NCBI GenBank assembly: GCA_037102815.1
Contig: BTPP01000003.1
Coordinates: 2,046,001 to 2,110,000 of the forward strand
Source of the DNA: Neurospora intermedia
Lineage: Eukaryota; Ascomycota; Sordariomycetes; Sordariales; Sordariaceae
DNA length: 64,000 nucleotides
Direction of reading: 5' to 3'
Part shown: piece by piece, positions 13,600-25,667 of the stretch
How positions within the stretch are numbered: position 1 is the stretch's first letter
Layout of the letters: each line of letters starts with the position of its first letter
Translations under genes and position numbers: made by a program
The notes under the pieces: generated by a model
The model's database searches: none
The model's input: the letters and a program-made list of their open reading frames with translations, nothing else
What the model was told of the DNA's origin: nothing

Positions 13600-15980
13600 G
13601 ATTATTAAAGTCGCTTCTATTTTTTATTCTAAAATTAAAATAAATAGAATAAATACTAATTTAGAGCGACTTTAAACCCTCCTAGAAAGGTATAAAAACC
13701 CCCCCCCCCTTCCTCGCCCCGGTTTCTAAACTCTTCCTTCTATATATATATACCGTCTAGTACTTCGAATAAGTTTTTAACTATAAGGCCTAAACTAAAA
13801 ATTTATTCGAAGTATTAGATAATATATTCCTTTTACTATAGATTAATAGTTTTGTTATTTAATTTAATATTTATTCGAAGTATTAAACGGTATATTCTTT
13901 TTACTACAAATCGGTAGCAGTTACTACGAAGTTCGTAAAGTATAGGGTTTATCTATTAATTTTAATAGTTTATTAATTTAATTTATAGGGAATATAAATT
14001 AAACGATAAGGGTAGTATTAATTTGAATTTCAACGTCGATTTATACTTCAAAATAGTAATTATATCTATCCGTATATTTTCCAATTAGCGCTATTTAAAC
14101 TAGGATAAAGGAAGTACTTTTAATATTATTAAAATTAAATAATTAGAAATTAATTACGCCCCCCCCGGAATACTGACTTTTATATAAGAAGCGTATTCGT
14201 AAGAGCTTTAAATTATTTATATTAGGCTATATAAATTACGAGGGTATAGAAAGGGAATAAACGAGGCTAACGTTAATAAGGAATATTAGAGGTAAGGAGT
14301 AGGTTTATTAATTATAAATTTATATATATATTTTCTATATATTTAATAAGTTTAATTCAGCTTACTATATTCAATTAAAATATTCTAAAATATAGTTAAG
14401 TACGGCCTTCGCTTTAATTAGAGTATAGTAGTCTATATATAGTACGTTCCTATCCCTCCTAAGTTCGATAGTTAAATTAAGGCGGAGCCCTACTATTATA
14501 ACGAATTTACTAATCGGGTAACCGAGTAGGATAGTTAAACTTATATTTATAAGTAGGATAGCGAAGAAAGTAATATTAGCCTTAAATTCCTAGAATTAGA
14601 GGTTTAACTCTTTAATCCTATTAAATAGCACGGCCGTAAAGGAATCGACTCCTCCTACTAGTAAAGAATATTAAAAGTAAAGAGTAAATTTATTAATTAT
14701 AAATTTATATATACGTTTTTTACCTAATTAATAAATCTAGCCCGATTTACTATATTCGATTAAAATACTCTAAAATAATTAAATATAATCTTCGCTCTAA
14801 TTAAAATATAGTAATTAAAATATAGTACGTTCAAACGACCTTCGCTCTAACTAGAGTAATTTCTAGACTATTATCTTTCGTTCTAATTAAAGTAAGTAGG
14901 CTCGTTCTAATTAAAGCGAAAGTTACTTATAAATAATATATATAAGTTATTAAACTCTAATTAGAACGAGAATTATATAGTTTTTATCCGGATAAATAAT
15001 TTACTTCAATTAGAATAAAGGTAATTAGAATATAAAAAGTACTTTAATAATTATATTAACGTTAATTAGTAATTGTACGGCGCTTAGTAGGACGGGGATT
15101 AGAGGTAGGGGCTAAGGTTATAAAAATATAAGGAAGCGGGGGCGAAGTAGGCTAGATAGTATTATTCCTACTATATATTATATCTTTAACGGAATTATTC
15201 CTATATTTACCGTTTTAATTTACTTTAATAACCAATAATACTTTAATATACTCTATAAAAAAATTAGGTCTATAAGTATTAAAGTACTCCTAATCCTATA
15301 AGAAGGGTATACGTATTATTAAGTCGTTTAATATATATATCGAATTATTTACTTTAATTACAATTATAATATATACAATTTATTAAGAGATTTCGGACGG
15401 TAAAAGAATAGCGTAGGGTATTTAGAAATTAATATAATATAATACGTATACCGATATAATACGTTCTAAAAAGAAATTATAGAGGTATAATAAGAAAATA
15501 TTAGTCTTAGAAGTATTGGACGGAGGGTTAGACTTCTTCTTCGGCCTTTTAAATAGTTATTTAACCTAATTAAAGTAGTAATTATACTTATTATAATATA
15601 TAGTATGAATATAATTAATATAATCGATATAACCTTAGAGAATATAGAGGATAGTTTCGTAAAAATACTTCGTATTTGTAATAATATATATATTAGGGTA
15701 ATATACGATTAATTTAGCCCGCTACTTAGTATTATACTTTATTTACTTCCTCGGCTTGATAGTCCCGAATATATTAAAATTAGGGTTTATTATAGACGAA
15801 GGGCGTTTAAATTAGTTAAGTAGCTAAAATTAAATTATATCGAAGATTATATCCAATATAAATAATAATTCGGTATTATATATACGTAAATAGTTATTAT
15901 ATAATTAGTTTTACAATAATAATAGTTTTTTAAATATATATTTAAACTAATCGAAATACTAATAAAGTATAAAGAAATAG
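13600..15980. other. AT-rich stretch with dispersed TAATTA palindromes, no gene
   Basis: No usable ORF. Between 14,407 and 14,970 the palindromic motif CTTCGCTCTAATTAGAGTA recurs about six times as isolated copies in both orientations. A pair of similar segments lies near 14,280-14,420 and 14,660-14,810 (both contain TTTATTAATTATAAATTTAT and run into the palindrome). Otherwise degenerate sequence. Confidence 0.55.
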
Positions 15981-16910
15981 GTAATACCCTCTCCGCTAGC
16001 GCAAATAGCGCAATTAAAATATTACTATAAATCTACAATATTCTTAAACGTAACCTTACTATATTATATAATTCGTATTATATTAAATATATTTATACCT
16101 ATCCCTAATATAATTATTAATATAATAATACAATATTAGGAATTAAGGGTAATAAATTATTAATATAGATATTCCTAATTAAGGGGGCGGATATAAAAGT
16201 AATAAATTTAAACTACTATAAACGCTTCGGTTCTAATATAGAAATTATATTTAATTATAATATAAATAAAATACTTCTTCGCTTTACTAATTAGGTCCTT
16301 ATTATTAATATAAACGATAGTTTTAGGGATCGTTACCCCTACTATAGGGATAAAGAGAAATTTAAATCGCTTAAAAACTCGACTTTCGCTAAGCGGAATA
16401 CAATCGAAAACTATACTAATATTAGGGCGGTCGATTAAAGCGCGGATAATACGAAGGGAGTTAGAAAATTCCTTAAATTTATAAAAATTAGCGTATTATT
16501 ATATATAAACTTTAAATTCTCTAATTAATATAATTGTATAGCCAAACTAAGGAATAGAGAGGGGAAGTATCCAACGGAATTAAAAGAGATTAGAGAATTT
16601 AGTACGGAAATTATACTATTAATAGACTATATAAAGTTCGTCTATAGTTATAAATATTATACGGGAGGCGAATTCTAAATTACGAAGGATTTTAAAGAAT
16701 TGGTAGTAAAGGGCCTATTCGGGCCCGAGGAAGATATATGTAAAACGTTTAGTATATATATAATCCTATATTATATAAATCTAAATATATTAATTAAATA
16801 CTTTATATTTAAAATAGTAAATCCGGATATACTTTATAAAGGTCTTAATTAATAAATAGGGGTTTAGTATTAAAGTACTTTATAATAATATCCTTCTATT
16901 CCTAATTGAG
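15980..16910 (+). pseudogene. Unclassified RIP-broken coding relic
   Basis: One plus-strand frame is coherent for about 300 codons if TAA/TAG are read as Gln. Legible pieces include RNREGKYPTELKEIREFST, IDYIKFVYSYKYYTGGEF and DFKELVVKGLFGPEED (about 16,540-16,735), giving the look of a real globular protein. The first TGA in frame is near 16,907; a similar frame with a few TGA codons can be followed to about 17,340. I do not recognise the family. It may be a DNA-transposon protein or a RIP-killed duplicated gene. No intact start is visible. Confidence 0.5.
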
Positions 16911-17886
16911 ACGGTTTAAAGGGATAATTTGTAAAGTGATTTTATTTAGTAAAATTATTAATATTATTTAAAATATAATATTCTTACTAAAATTAATTAT
17001 TATTATAAGGATAGTATTATTAGAATAGTATATAATATAATAGATATATTTAATTTATTCCGGATAAAGTATATAGCGGGTAGAATTTATAATTAATTAA
17101 GAGATTAGGTTGAATAGAATTCGGACGATAGCGAATATAAAATAAATTTAAAGTTTAGAGTATTCTATTAAGTATATATATTCGATAATAGTAGTAATAT
17201 ATTTATATAATATTAATCCGGAAGAGGGCGAAATAGCGAAGTTGGAATAAGTTTTAAAGTATTGAATAAACCCTAAAATTTCGTTAAAGGGAGAATTAAG
17301 CTAAGCTATACTTAATACTAAATTTTAAATTAATATAATAAAAAATAAATAAAATATAATACTTATTTTTTAGGATAGTAATTATAGTATTTAACGAGGG
17401 AACGCCCTAGATTTTGTCTAATAATGAATATTAGCGATTGTAAAAAAAAGAAAGTTGCGAACCTAAAGGTAGTATTAATATTAAATTTAATAATTAAACT
17501 AGGTTTAAATATCGGTTGTAATTGTTGAGATATTTGCGAGTGATATCATTGAGTAGAGGTTTGTTTGTATGGGAACAATTGCGCTTGACGGCCAAAATGC
17601 TCAAAATTGACACAGACCTCCTCTCACAAAGTTCGAAGAGACCCACATTTTATGTGGGGCGGGGGAACGGAGGCAGATGGGGTCTGTTCAGAGACTAAGC
17701 ATAAAGCAAATCCACACTCAAGTTAGGCACTAAAGCTTGGCCCTGCTCTCCCCCGCGCCCTCCCTTCCCCCTTCCTAATCTTCTCTTTTAAGCAGGCCTA
17801 GTTTGAGAGACTAAACTAGTGGGTGCGGTTTGGGATCCCAAACATAGACACGTTTCCGCTGTCCCTGAACAGCTTTAAACAATCAG

Positions 17887-18691
17887 ATGTATTCTCACAC
17901 ACCACCTCTTCTGCCGCCCAAGCCATCAGGAAGTCACGAGGTGACACACATAAACACAGCGGAAACCTCGCCGTCGCCGCGGCCACCCGAACGTCCGGAG
18001 ACAGGGGGTTCCGATGCCGATGGCTTTCAACAAGGTGGCTTGACCCACAACGGGCAAACCATCTCGGACCCCGGCGAGCAATGGTTGCCCAAGTTTCTCC
18101 AAGACAAGGCGTGAGTCTTTCCGTTTACAAGAGTGATTGTTCGAATTCGTACTCCGATGACTGACGCCATCTGATCGCTGGAATAGCAAGCAAGACGATC
18201 TCGCCGTGATCCTCTCCAACCCATCGCTTCTCTCCGCCTTGACACACTCACCGGAAACCATCCACCCCTCTTTACAGGCGTCACACGACACATTGCAGTC
18301 TGCGCTGGCTGAGAACGTCCAGCGAGCTGCTCAGCTGCTGAATCTCGAGGCACGCCTTGCGAACCAACGATCATCGACTCAAGCTCAGCTTCTGTCGACC
18401 CACGCCCTCGAACGCCAATGGCGGGCCAAACAAGCCGAGATGGACCATGCCCTTACCCCCTTTGCCCCAGTACGGCTGTACCAACGGCTCAGCCAGGGAT
18501 TGCAGGAGCAAGAGGCCGTGTGTTGTGCTCTCGAGGAAAGTTTTCTCGATAGTGGTGGCGATGGCACGCCTGCGTCGGAGCGAGAGGCCAGCGACTGGGT
18601 CAGGAAATATAGGGAGGCCAAGAAGCTATACTACCTGCGACAGGAACGCAAGGAGAGATGGGACGAGGGGAGGGTTGGTGGATGGCGCTGA
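17887..18691 (+). CDS. VPS37: ESCRT-I subunit VPS37 (Mod(r) domain protein)
   Basis: Two exons, 17,887-18,110 and 18,187-18,691, joined across a 76 bp GT-AG intron (GTGAGT donor), give 242 residues. The N-terminus is Pro-rich (PPLLPPKPSGSHE, residues 6-18) with a disordered Ser/Pro/Gly stretch to about residue 60, as in fungal VPS37. The Mod(r) domain runs from about residue 66 (WLPKFLQDKAKQDDLAVILSNPSLLSALTHSP) to 235 as a long helical region rich in Glu, Gln and Leu. VPS37 belongs to ESCRT-I with VPS23, VPS28 and MVB12 and sorts ubiquitinated cargo into multivesicular bodies at endosomes. The ATG at 17,887 is chosen because it opens the family-like Pro-rich start and keeps frame across the intron. 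It is the only clear gene in a 4.8 kb island between two RIP-degraded blocks, yet its own sequence shows no RIP damage. Confidence 0.88.
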
Positions 18692-21646
18692 TGAATGATG
18701 ATGTGATCATGAAACGACGAATGCATCTCTGTCCCCGTCTGGATTGTGAGCGCTGATTGTCAACTGGCACGCTGGAAAGATACAAGCAACCCAATGGCCC
18801 AAAGCAACCCAACGCTGTGTCTCGTTGAAAGGCATCTCCAGCCATGCTATGAAGGTGTGGTATCTGAGATGTTGGGGCTCAAGAAGCTCTAGTTGCTCGG
18901 CTTTCTCACAGGTGGGTTCCTTTCGGCACTTTTCTCATTACCAGTCATGCGAAACGGATCTTATAAAGACGTATATCCGGGTCATAGCCACCTACTACTA
19001 CAAAGAAGACCAACAACGAGTTCAATGGACATGTGTGGTTTCTGGAAACTTGCAGATCTCCCCCCTGAGACGAGAAACTAGCTGGAACGCCCTGACTGTC
19101 ACAACTAAATGCCCCTTGGCCTTACCTGGGAGGTTTCTTCGAACTTCTCAGGCTGCCAGTCAACCGCAACGGAAAGTAAAGAAGAAAAGCAGGAAGAAGG
19201 GGGGGGGGCACGAGACCTTGCAAGGAAAAGGTACGACTCATATTTGCAAGGGAACAATGAACCACTCGCCCTTAACGGTACCATCGAGTTTGAAGTTCAC
19301 TCGTGCTATGGTGGTGCTCCGTGGATGAGTTCCACCACCCACAAGGAAATGGTCAGGCATTGGCAACCCGAATCAGCAGATGTTGGGACACTCATACCTG
19401 CCATAGTCGGAGAGAGAATCGTGGTCAGCAGCAGGCTTCACAGCTGGGTGCTTTTGGAGGCTCTTGACAGCTCGTTGGCGAACAGTTGTACAAATAAACC
19501 GAACACGTTACGGTCAGTATATCAGACCTTGAACTCCACTCCTAGGGCTTACCTGGATGCACTTGATGGGTTCTGGCCGGTGTGTCCTTAAATTCGTACA
19601 TTTCTATCATAAGTTTGTATTGGTCTTCCCAATGACACCGAGCATTATCGGACCATCCATCCCTGTTTGGGTTGTACTTGCGACCGCTAGGTTGGTGAAG
19701 GTCGATATCCGGTCTCGATCTTTTCAGGAATGCTTGTATCATGAGAAGATTCAACATATCCTGTGGTCAGTCCTCTGATTATATTATTTCTCGTTCGATT
19801 TGTCGCTTCGCAGCTCCTTTCTACGGGTTTCCGATTTAGAACCGACCGGCACATGTGCCAGTTCGCGACGAAGCTGTTCTGGCCCGCTCCTGTCATGTTG
19901 TGAATGGTCACTGGAGCGATCAAGACTCCAGTTGGGCTCCTGTACAGAATTTTCCAGTTCTCGCCTATGTTGTTGTTTCCCCATCACACAAACAATCTTG
20001 GCCGTTTGCTTGTCGAAGAGCTTGTTTGCTTATCTCGTGCGTAAGTGCCACAACCCCGTGTTTAGTCAAATAGTTCATAGGAAGCGTATACGTTCTATAT
20101 GTTGGAGTTAGAATAAATGCCCTTCCTGGTGAGGAACACTGCCAGTGCATGCTTCCATAAAATCTTTCAGTGGCTAATCCTGTCTGTACCGTCTTCTCAA
20201 ATCTGCCCATCTACATAATTATCAGACCCCGCAGCAGCCGGTATCCCCCATCGATTAGAGAATCTTGGAGCCTTCGATGCCTTTGGCCTCCAAGTTCTCG
20301 ATACCGTCTCGAGCCTGAGCACACAATGAGAAAGTCCTGGTGTTAAGGTTTCGATAAGTTCCAAGAGGCTCAACAGCCACTGTCCGAATGCCGTGTCGCC
20401 CAACGTTTGTGTATACCTAGGGGCCAAGGCATGGCTGACAAGCAAAGGAGGTTACAGGTAAATATGACCCGTCTATTATCGACCTTGAAGTTAATTCGAA
20501 GTAAAAGAGCTGCTGCCAGTCGCTCATATTGCGTGATGGCGTAGCCTTTGGGACGCTTGCAACGCTGGAGCCAGTGAGCGACTCTCAATGAGATATCCAA
20601 AAAGAACAAATCAAGTATCACGCAAATTGTCGGTATCTTTAGACCGCATAGACCGCTGACCCTGTCTTTGTAGAAGATCAAAAGACGGATCTAAGATGGT
20701 AGAGAGGTAGATAACAAGATTAGCTGGCAATCGTGACGATACTTTGAGACGACACACGAACTTGATATTTACAGAAAAGGCAATGGTAAATGCAACCCTC
20801 AGAAAGTACAAGTCCACACAGGGTTATCTAGGTAGAAACGCGTGTCCTGGCGGCCTGGACTTACTAACTTGTTCAGTAAAGACCCTGTAAATGCGACCAA
20901 TCCAGGCTTCATGGAGACTCTAGACCAAAAGTTGCATTTTCTGGAGGGTTGCACTTGGCCGCTTGGTAGCTGGAAGATTGGCGTCCGGTGTAGCGTAACC
21001 TCTCACTTGCGGGATGTTTGGCGAGCATCGACAATGAGATGAATGTGGGCCATTCAACACCTCATGAGGATCAGTCAACGAATCTGTCATACTCGATGCG
21101 AAACCAAGCATCAGAACCCACCTCGGGAGATTGGGGAACAGTCCCGGCGCTCACAAAGCACAGGATGCAGGCCCTATCGGCCTGACGGTGGCGACGCCGC
21201 AGAAAACGCCGAAGAGAGAACGGCTGGGGAGAGAAGGTTTCGAACGAAGACACAATGGACAAGTCCAAGGGAGAAAAGTGCTACAAATCACCGGAGTAAG
21301 GCCGTAATGGATTTGTGGTTCAAGATTGTCCGTATTGTACAGCTACCATATATGTACGCTGTGTTGTGCAAGTCGAGTCCAAACTTGCTCCAGTGTTCAC
21401 CAGTTTGGTAAATTCATAAATGGTCACTTTCCTTTCGACTGAAATGTCAGTGCTGTGTAGCAGTTGCAGGAGAACAGCCGTAGAATCCGTGGATGAGTGT
21501 CTACTATGAAAAGGTTGGGCGATGCCTGTGTGGGGTAATCTCATTCACTCAGCCTGCCTCTCCAGTTTCTACTACCGAAGGCAGTCTGAGCCTAACTTGG
21601 AGAAAAGTGGGGATTGTACGCAACTACCGCAACTACCCTTTTACCT
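18692..21646. other. Gene-free normal-composition sequence downstream of VPS37
   Basis: About 3 kb of balanced base composition without RIP signature. Several short open frames on both strands (the longest 160 codons at 19,109-19,591) lack recognisable domains, good starts or splice-linked partners, so I call no gene. It may hold the VPS37 3' UTR, a non-coding transcript or an eroded gene. A G run (GGGGGGGGGGC) lies at about 19,199-19,209. Confidence 0.5.
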
Positions 21647-21970
21647 CTATACCTTTTCCTTAAAAAAAAGCTTTCAAATAGGTATTGAATATTAGCTATA
21701 TATATCACTAGGATAGTCTTAACGAGACGATCCTCATAGTGCTTTTAGTTTTTTTATACGATGGCAAATGACCGAGATGCAACTAAAAACGTCCTACTTT
21801 TTTCTCTTTTCTTTAGAAATTATTACCTTTTTGGTTGCATCTCGGCCATCTTCCATTGTATAAGAAAACTAAGAGAACTATGAGGATCGTCTCGTTGAGA
21901 CCATTCTGACAATATGTCTTTTTGGTTTGTAACGTTATATATAAGGGTTGATATTAAAGGAAAGGTATAG
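21647..21970. mobile_element. Fold-back / MITE-like element, 324 bp
   Basis: A long imperfect palindrome. The outer ends pair as CTATACCTTTTCCTTAA (from 21,647) against TTAAAGGAAAGGTATAG (to 21,970). The inner arms pair strongly: AACGAGACGATCCTCATAG at 21,721-21,739 with CTATGAGGATCGTCTCGTT at 21,879-21,897, and CCGAGATGCAAC near 21,772-21,783 with GTTGCATCTCGG near 21,834-21,845. The loop of about 50 bp is T-rich. No coding capacity. The structure fits a non-autonomous hairpin transposon. I could not find a clear target-site duplication, so the exact ends are provisional. Confidence 0.7.
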
Positions 21971-22700
21971 GAAAAAAGCTGATGTACACTTCCAATTCAC
22001 CACCTCAAGGTAATTTTTCAATAAAAGAATCATCGGATTGGAAAAAGAAATATATCTTTAGAATCGTCTTTTCAAGGCCATCTTCATCATCATTTTCGTT
22101 TCCTTATATCTTTATTAGTGAGTGTATAAAAATCGAGTGAATTTAAGAATTTTAGGAAATTTTGCGTACATTGGGCACTGTAAGGGGGATAGTAGAGTAT
22201 ATACAGATACTGTACCTAAGTGATCGATAAGGTTCCATAAAGAGGAAAGGGGGAAAGGTTTGTAAGTGGAGCTTGTAGCGGCGGCCTTTTAAAGGGGGCT
22301 ATAAGTATGTAACTAGCGTTGTAGCGGAGTAATACTATTATAAACTATGGGTTAAACTATAACAGTAATTAGACTATAAAGTTTAATATAATTTTTAAGG
22401 CGGTAGCCTTATAATATTAGCCCCCTCCTCTCCGTGCCGGCCCCGGCGCGAACGCTACTAGTGATTATATATAAATAATTACGCACTTTCTATTTCTATA
22501 TAATTTTACCTACCCGGTAGCCGTCCTTATTTACTCTAGCGCTAGTAGAACTTTTTTATATACCCGGCCTTCCTCTACCTTTCATACCATTCTTCCTATT
22601 ATATACTTTCTTCTTTTCTTTTAATTCTCCCCCTCCTTTCCTCCTTCTCTCTCTTTTTCTCCTTCCTCTTCCTCCCTTAATTTCTAACCCTCCTTCTAAA
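21971..22700. other. Transition from island to second RIP block
   Basis: Composition falls to AT-rich at about 22,300. A GC-rich patch at 22,425-22,455 (CCGTGCCGGCCCCGGCGCGA) stands out and could be part of a transposon end or promoter. No gene is visible. Confidence 0.45.
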
Positions 22701-23099
22701 TATTATAAGGTTATATTTACCCTAAGAATTAATAGTAAATTTACTATTACGCCCCTATATTTTTAATTCTAATTTTTATATAGCCTTTACAATATTTTTT
22801 AATACTTTATAATACGAATAATTCTCCGCCTAATAATACGAATAGGAGGTTATTACTTCTATTTTATAGTCCCTTACCCTAATTACTCCTATTACAGCCG
22901 TTCCTCTAATTATTCTTATATTAACTACTCTTATATTACCCGTTCCTACGCTAATTTAACTATATACTACCCCTATTAATATTACGTCTTTCGTTACTCT
23001 TTTTATTACACCCTCTTTTTCGTCCGCCGGAGCTTAATTTAACTACGCTTTAATATATAATTAATTCCCGGGCTACTACTAATTTCCCTAGTAATTTTA

Positions 23100-24420
23100 T
23101 AGTTATTTTTATAATAATTACTCCTTTTTACTATTATAGTACGGATTTAGCCCTTTTAGTATTCCTTCTAATTAGAACCCTACTCTTACTCCTACGCCTA
23201 TTAAACCTACGCCTACTACTTCTTATACTCCTACTCCTACTATTTCCGCCTATTCTACTTTTATATTTATTATTACGCTTATCCCGGCCTTTACTATTCA
23301 ATTTACTATTACCCCTAAAGAGGAGGAAAAGGAGAATAAATTTTTCAATAGTCCTTCTATTCGTTAGGGTAGAATTAAAGCCCGTACTATTAAGAATAAC
23401 CCCGTTACTATATACTATAGTATTTTACCTTCTATTTATATAAATATTTAGAAGAGATTTCTTCGTCGCAAGGGCCTTATTACGGCCGAGAAGTATAGTC
23501 CGGCTACTTCTTAATACTAGCCTTATTTTTTAAAATTATGAGTATATAAGTATTAACCTCGATTTTAGTATAAAGTATATTATATATAAAGTAGAATTTA
23601 GTAAGGTTTATTTTCCTATTTTTAATATAATTTAATCTATTTACTACGATTGGAAATTGTAAGGATACTCTACTTCTAGCGCTAAAGGTATTACTATTAC
23701 TATATATAAGGATATAATTTTAATTATAGAGATTTTAAAATATAGTAATTATTTTTCTACCTGTAGTCGGTTTAATAATACGGTTATCGACGATTTATTC
23801 TCTAGCTTTAATATAACTACTATAATTATTAGTCCGTTTACTTTTAATAATCCCCCTACGCTTATTTTTACCGCTAGTATTAATTTCGCTACTTTTATCG
23901 AATTTAACGATATTCGCACTTATTTAAAATCCTTGTAATGGGCTATTAATAATATAAGTAACGTTTATAATAATATTGAATTTCTACGCTATATTATAGA
24001 GGGTCTTTATATATAAATAGTTAATTTATAAATTTAAAAGGAATCGTTCCTTCTAATTCTAAAGCTAAATAAGTATAATTTAATTAAAGAAAGAATTTAA
24101 GGATTATTTAATAGTTCGCTTCTTTACTAGATTTATTTTACTACCCGCATTTAAATTACTTCTCCAACCGGTTCTATTATCGATTTTACGGCCGCCCCGC
24201 CCTATTCTCCTAGTATTACTAATAATAATATAGAAGTCGACCTTCCTATTAATCCTACTTTTTCAATTAATAATATAAAGGAGGAGGCTTCTATTAACTA
24301 TATTTTTATTAATATTGAATTATTAGAGGAGGCCGAAATTTATAAGTAGGGTTTACTATTATAACCGCTCTCTTTTCCTAATTCTCTTTTTTTTTATATT
24401 TTTATAGATTAATTATATTT
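23100..24420 (+). pseudogene. RIP-broken coding relic, Pro/Thr-rich then acidic
   Basis: Plus-strand frames remain legible with TAA/TAG read as Gln. The first part (about 23,165-23,560) is Thr/Pro-rich (TPTPIKPTPTTSYTPTPT) followed by a basic stretch with KRFLRRKGLITAEKYSP. A second part (about 23,940-24,400) reads INNIKEEASINYIFINIE and ends near a TAA. The arrangement resembles a gag or ORF1 of a retroelement lying next to LINE copy B, but no diagnostic motif is visible. The two parts may be in different frames. Family not recognised. Confidence 0.4.
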
Positions 24421-25667
24421 AAATAGAGGATTAACCTCCCTATATCCTTTCTATAAATAGGGGAAAGGGGCCTTAACCTTTAATTATAATTTAATGTCTT
24501 TTACGTTTATTATAATAAGTAATTCTTTCGCACTAATATTATTCTAACAGACCGTTATTTATATTTATAGGTCCGTACTTATATTTAAATTCGTTAAGTA
24601 CGGTCGTTTTTAGGAATTTTTTAAGCGGCTCTTATATAATTTTTCTAAAGCCTTTCTATTTTATATAAATTATACAAATTCTACGCCCTCTCTTCCCTTC
24701 AAAATTATTTATATAGAGAATCTACTTTACTTCCTATTCTTTTTCGCCTTCGACTATAATAATTAGAGGTTGCGAATTTATAGTATATTATTTAGGTAGA
24801 AGGTCTTTAGCAGTTTTATAGAGGAGTTTTATATAGAAAATATTGTAAATTATAAATAATAGTCCTTTTAATTTCATTATATATAAGGATAGGATTTTAG
24901 AAATAATATATTCAGCGTAAATTATATTAAATGTCTTTTTAGGGTACGCGGAGTTATAGTTCTTAAAGTTAAATTAAATCTTATTTCTAACTTAAAAACG
25001 CTTGGCTAATTACTTAGAGCAGTTCGTAAATCTCTTTTGTTATTATACGGCTATAATTATAGTAGCTTAATATATATTTAAAATTTATTATAACTTTTCC
25101 ATAAATTCGTAAATTTTTCGTTCGTGGATAAATATAATAGGTAATTCCTTTAGGGATTCTTCGACGGTAGGAATAATAGGGCCCGCTTTATAGCTATAGG
25201 TCGTAAAGAAGGGGGTTATACCGATAGAAGTATTTATCCTACTATTAATTACTAATTAGGCTATAGGGGTCCAACGGTCCTAATTATTTTATGAATAGTT
25301 AATATAGGTTCCAAAGAAAATATATACCTTCTAATTTATTTTTTCGGGACCGCCGTCGGTTTAGGGGTAGTAGACTATATTGAGGAATTGTTTTATATAT
25401 ATTAATTTATAAAGACGCTTCTAGAATTTGCCTATTTAGTTAGTACTTTTATTATTAACGATCAAGCGCGGCTAGCTATAGTAGCGTATAAAGTATTAGA
25501 GAAAGCGCTTTATATAAAGGTTTACGTTTATAGAGGGTATACGTTCGAGAATAATGTTCTTACTAAACCGGTTTTTAATAACTTATAGGTATATATTATT
25601 ATTAGCACTCGGGAAGTCGGTAATAAACTTTATTTAGATAGTTCTATAATATTAGTTTATATATAGT

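Noticed and set aside
17823-18374. Other-frame and antisense ORFs over VPS37
   Set aside because: They overlap the spliced VPS37 exons and show no domain; shadow frames of a GC-rich gene.
19109-19591. 160-codon plus-strand ORF downstream of VPS37
   Set aside because: No recognisable motif, a poor composition pattern and many competing short frames; could be an orphan gene but I cannot support it.
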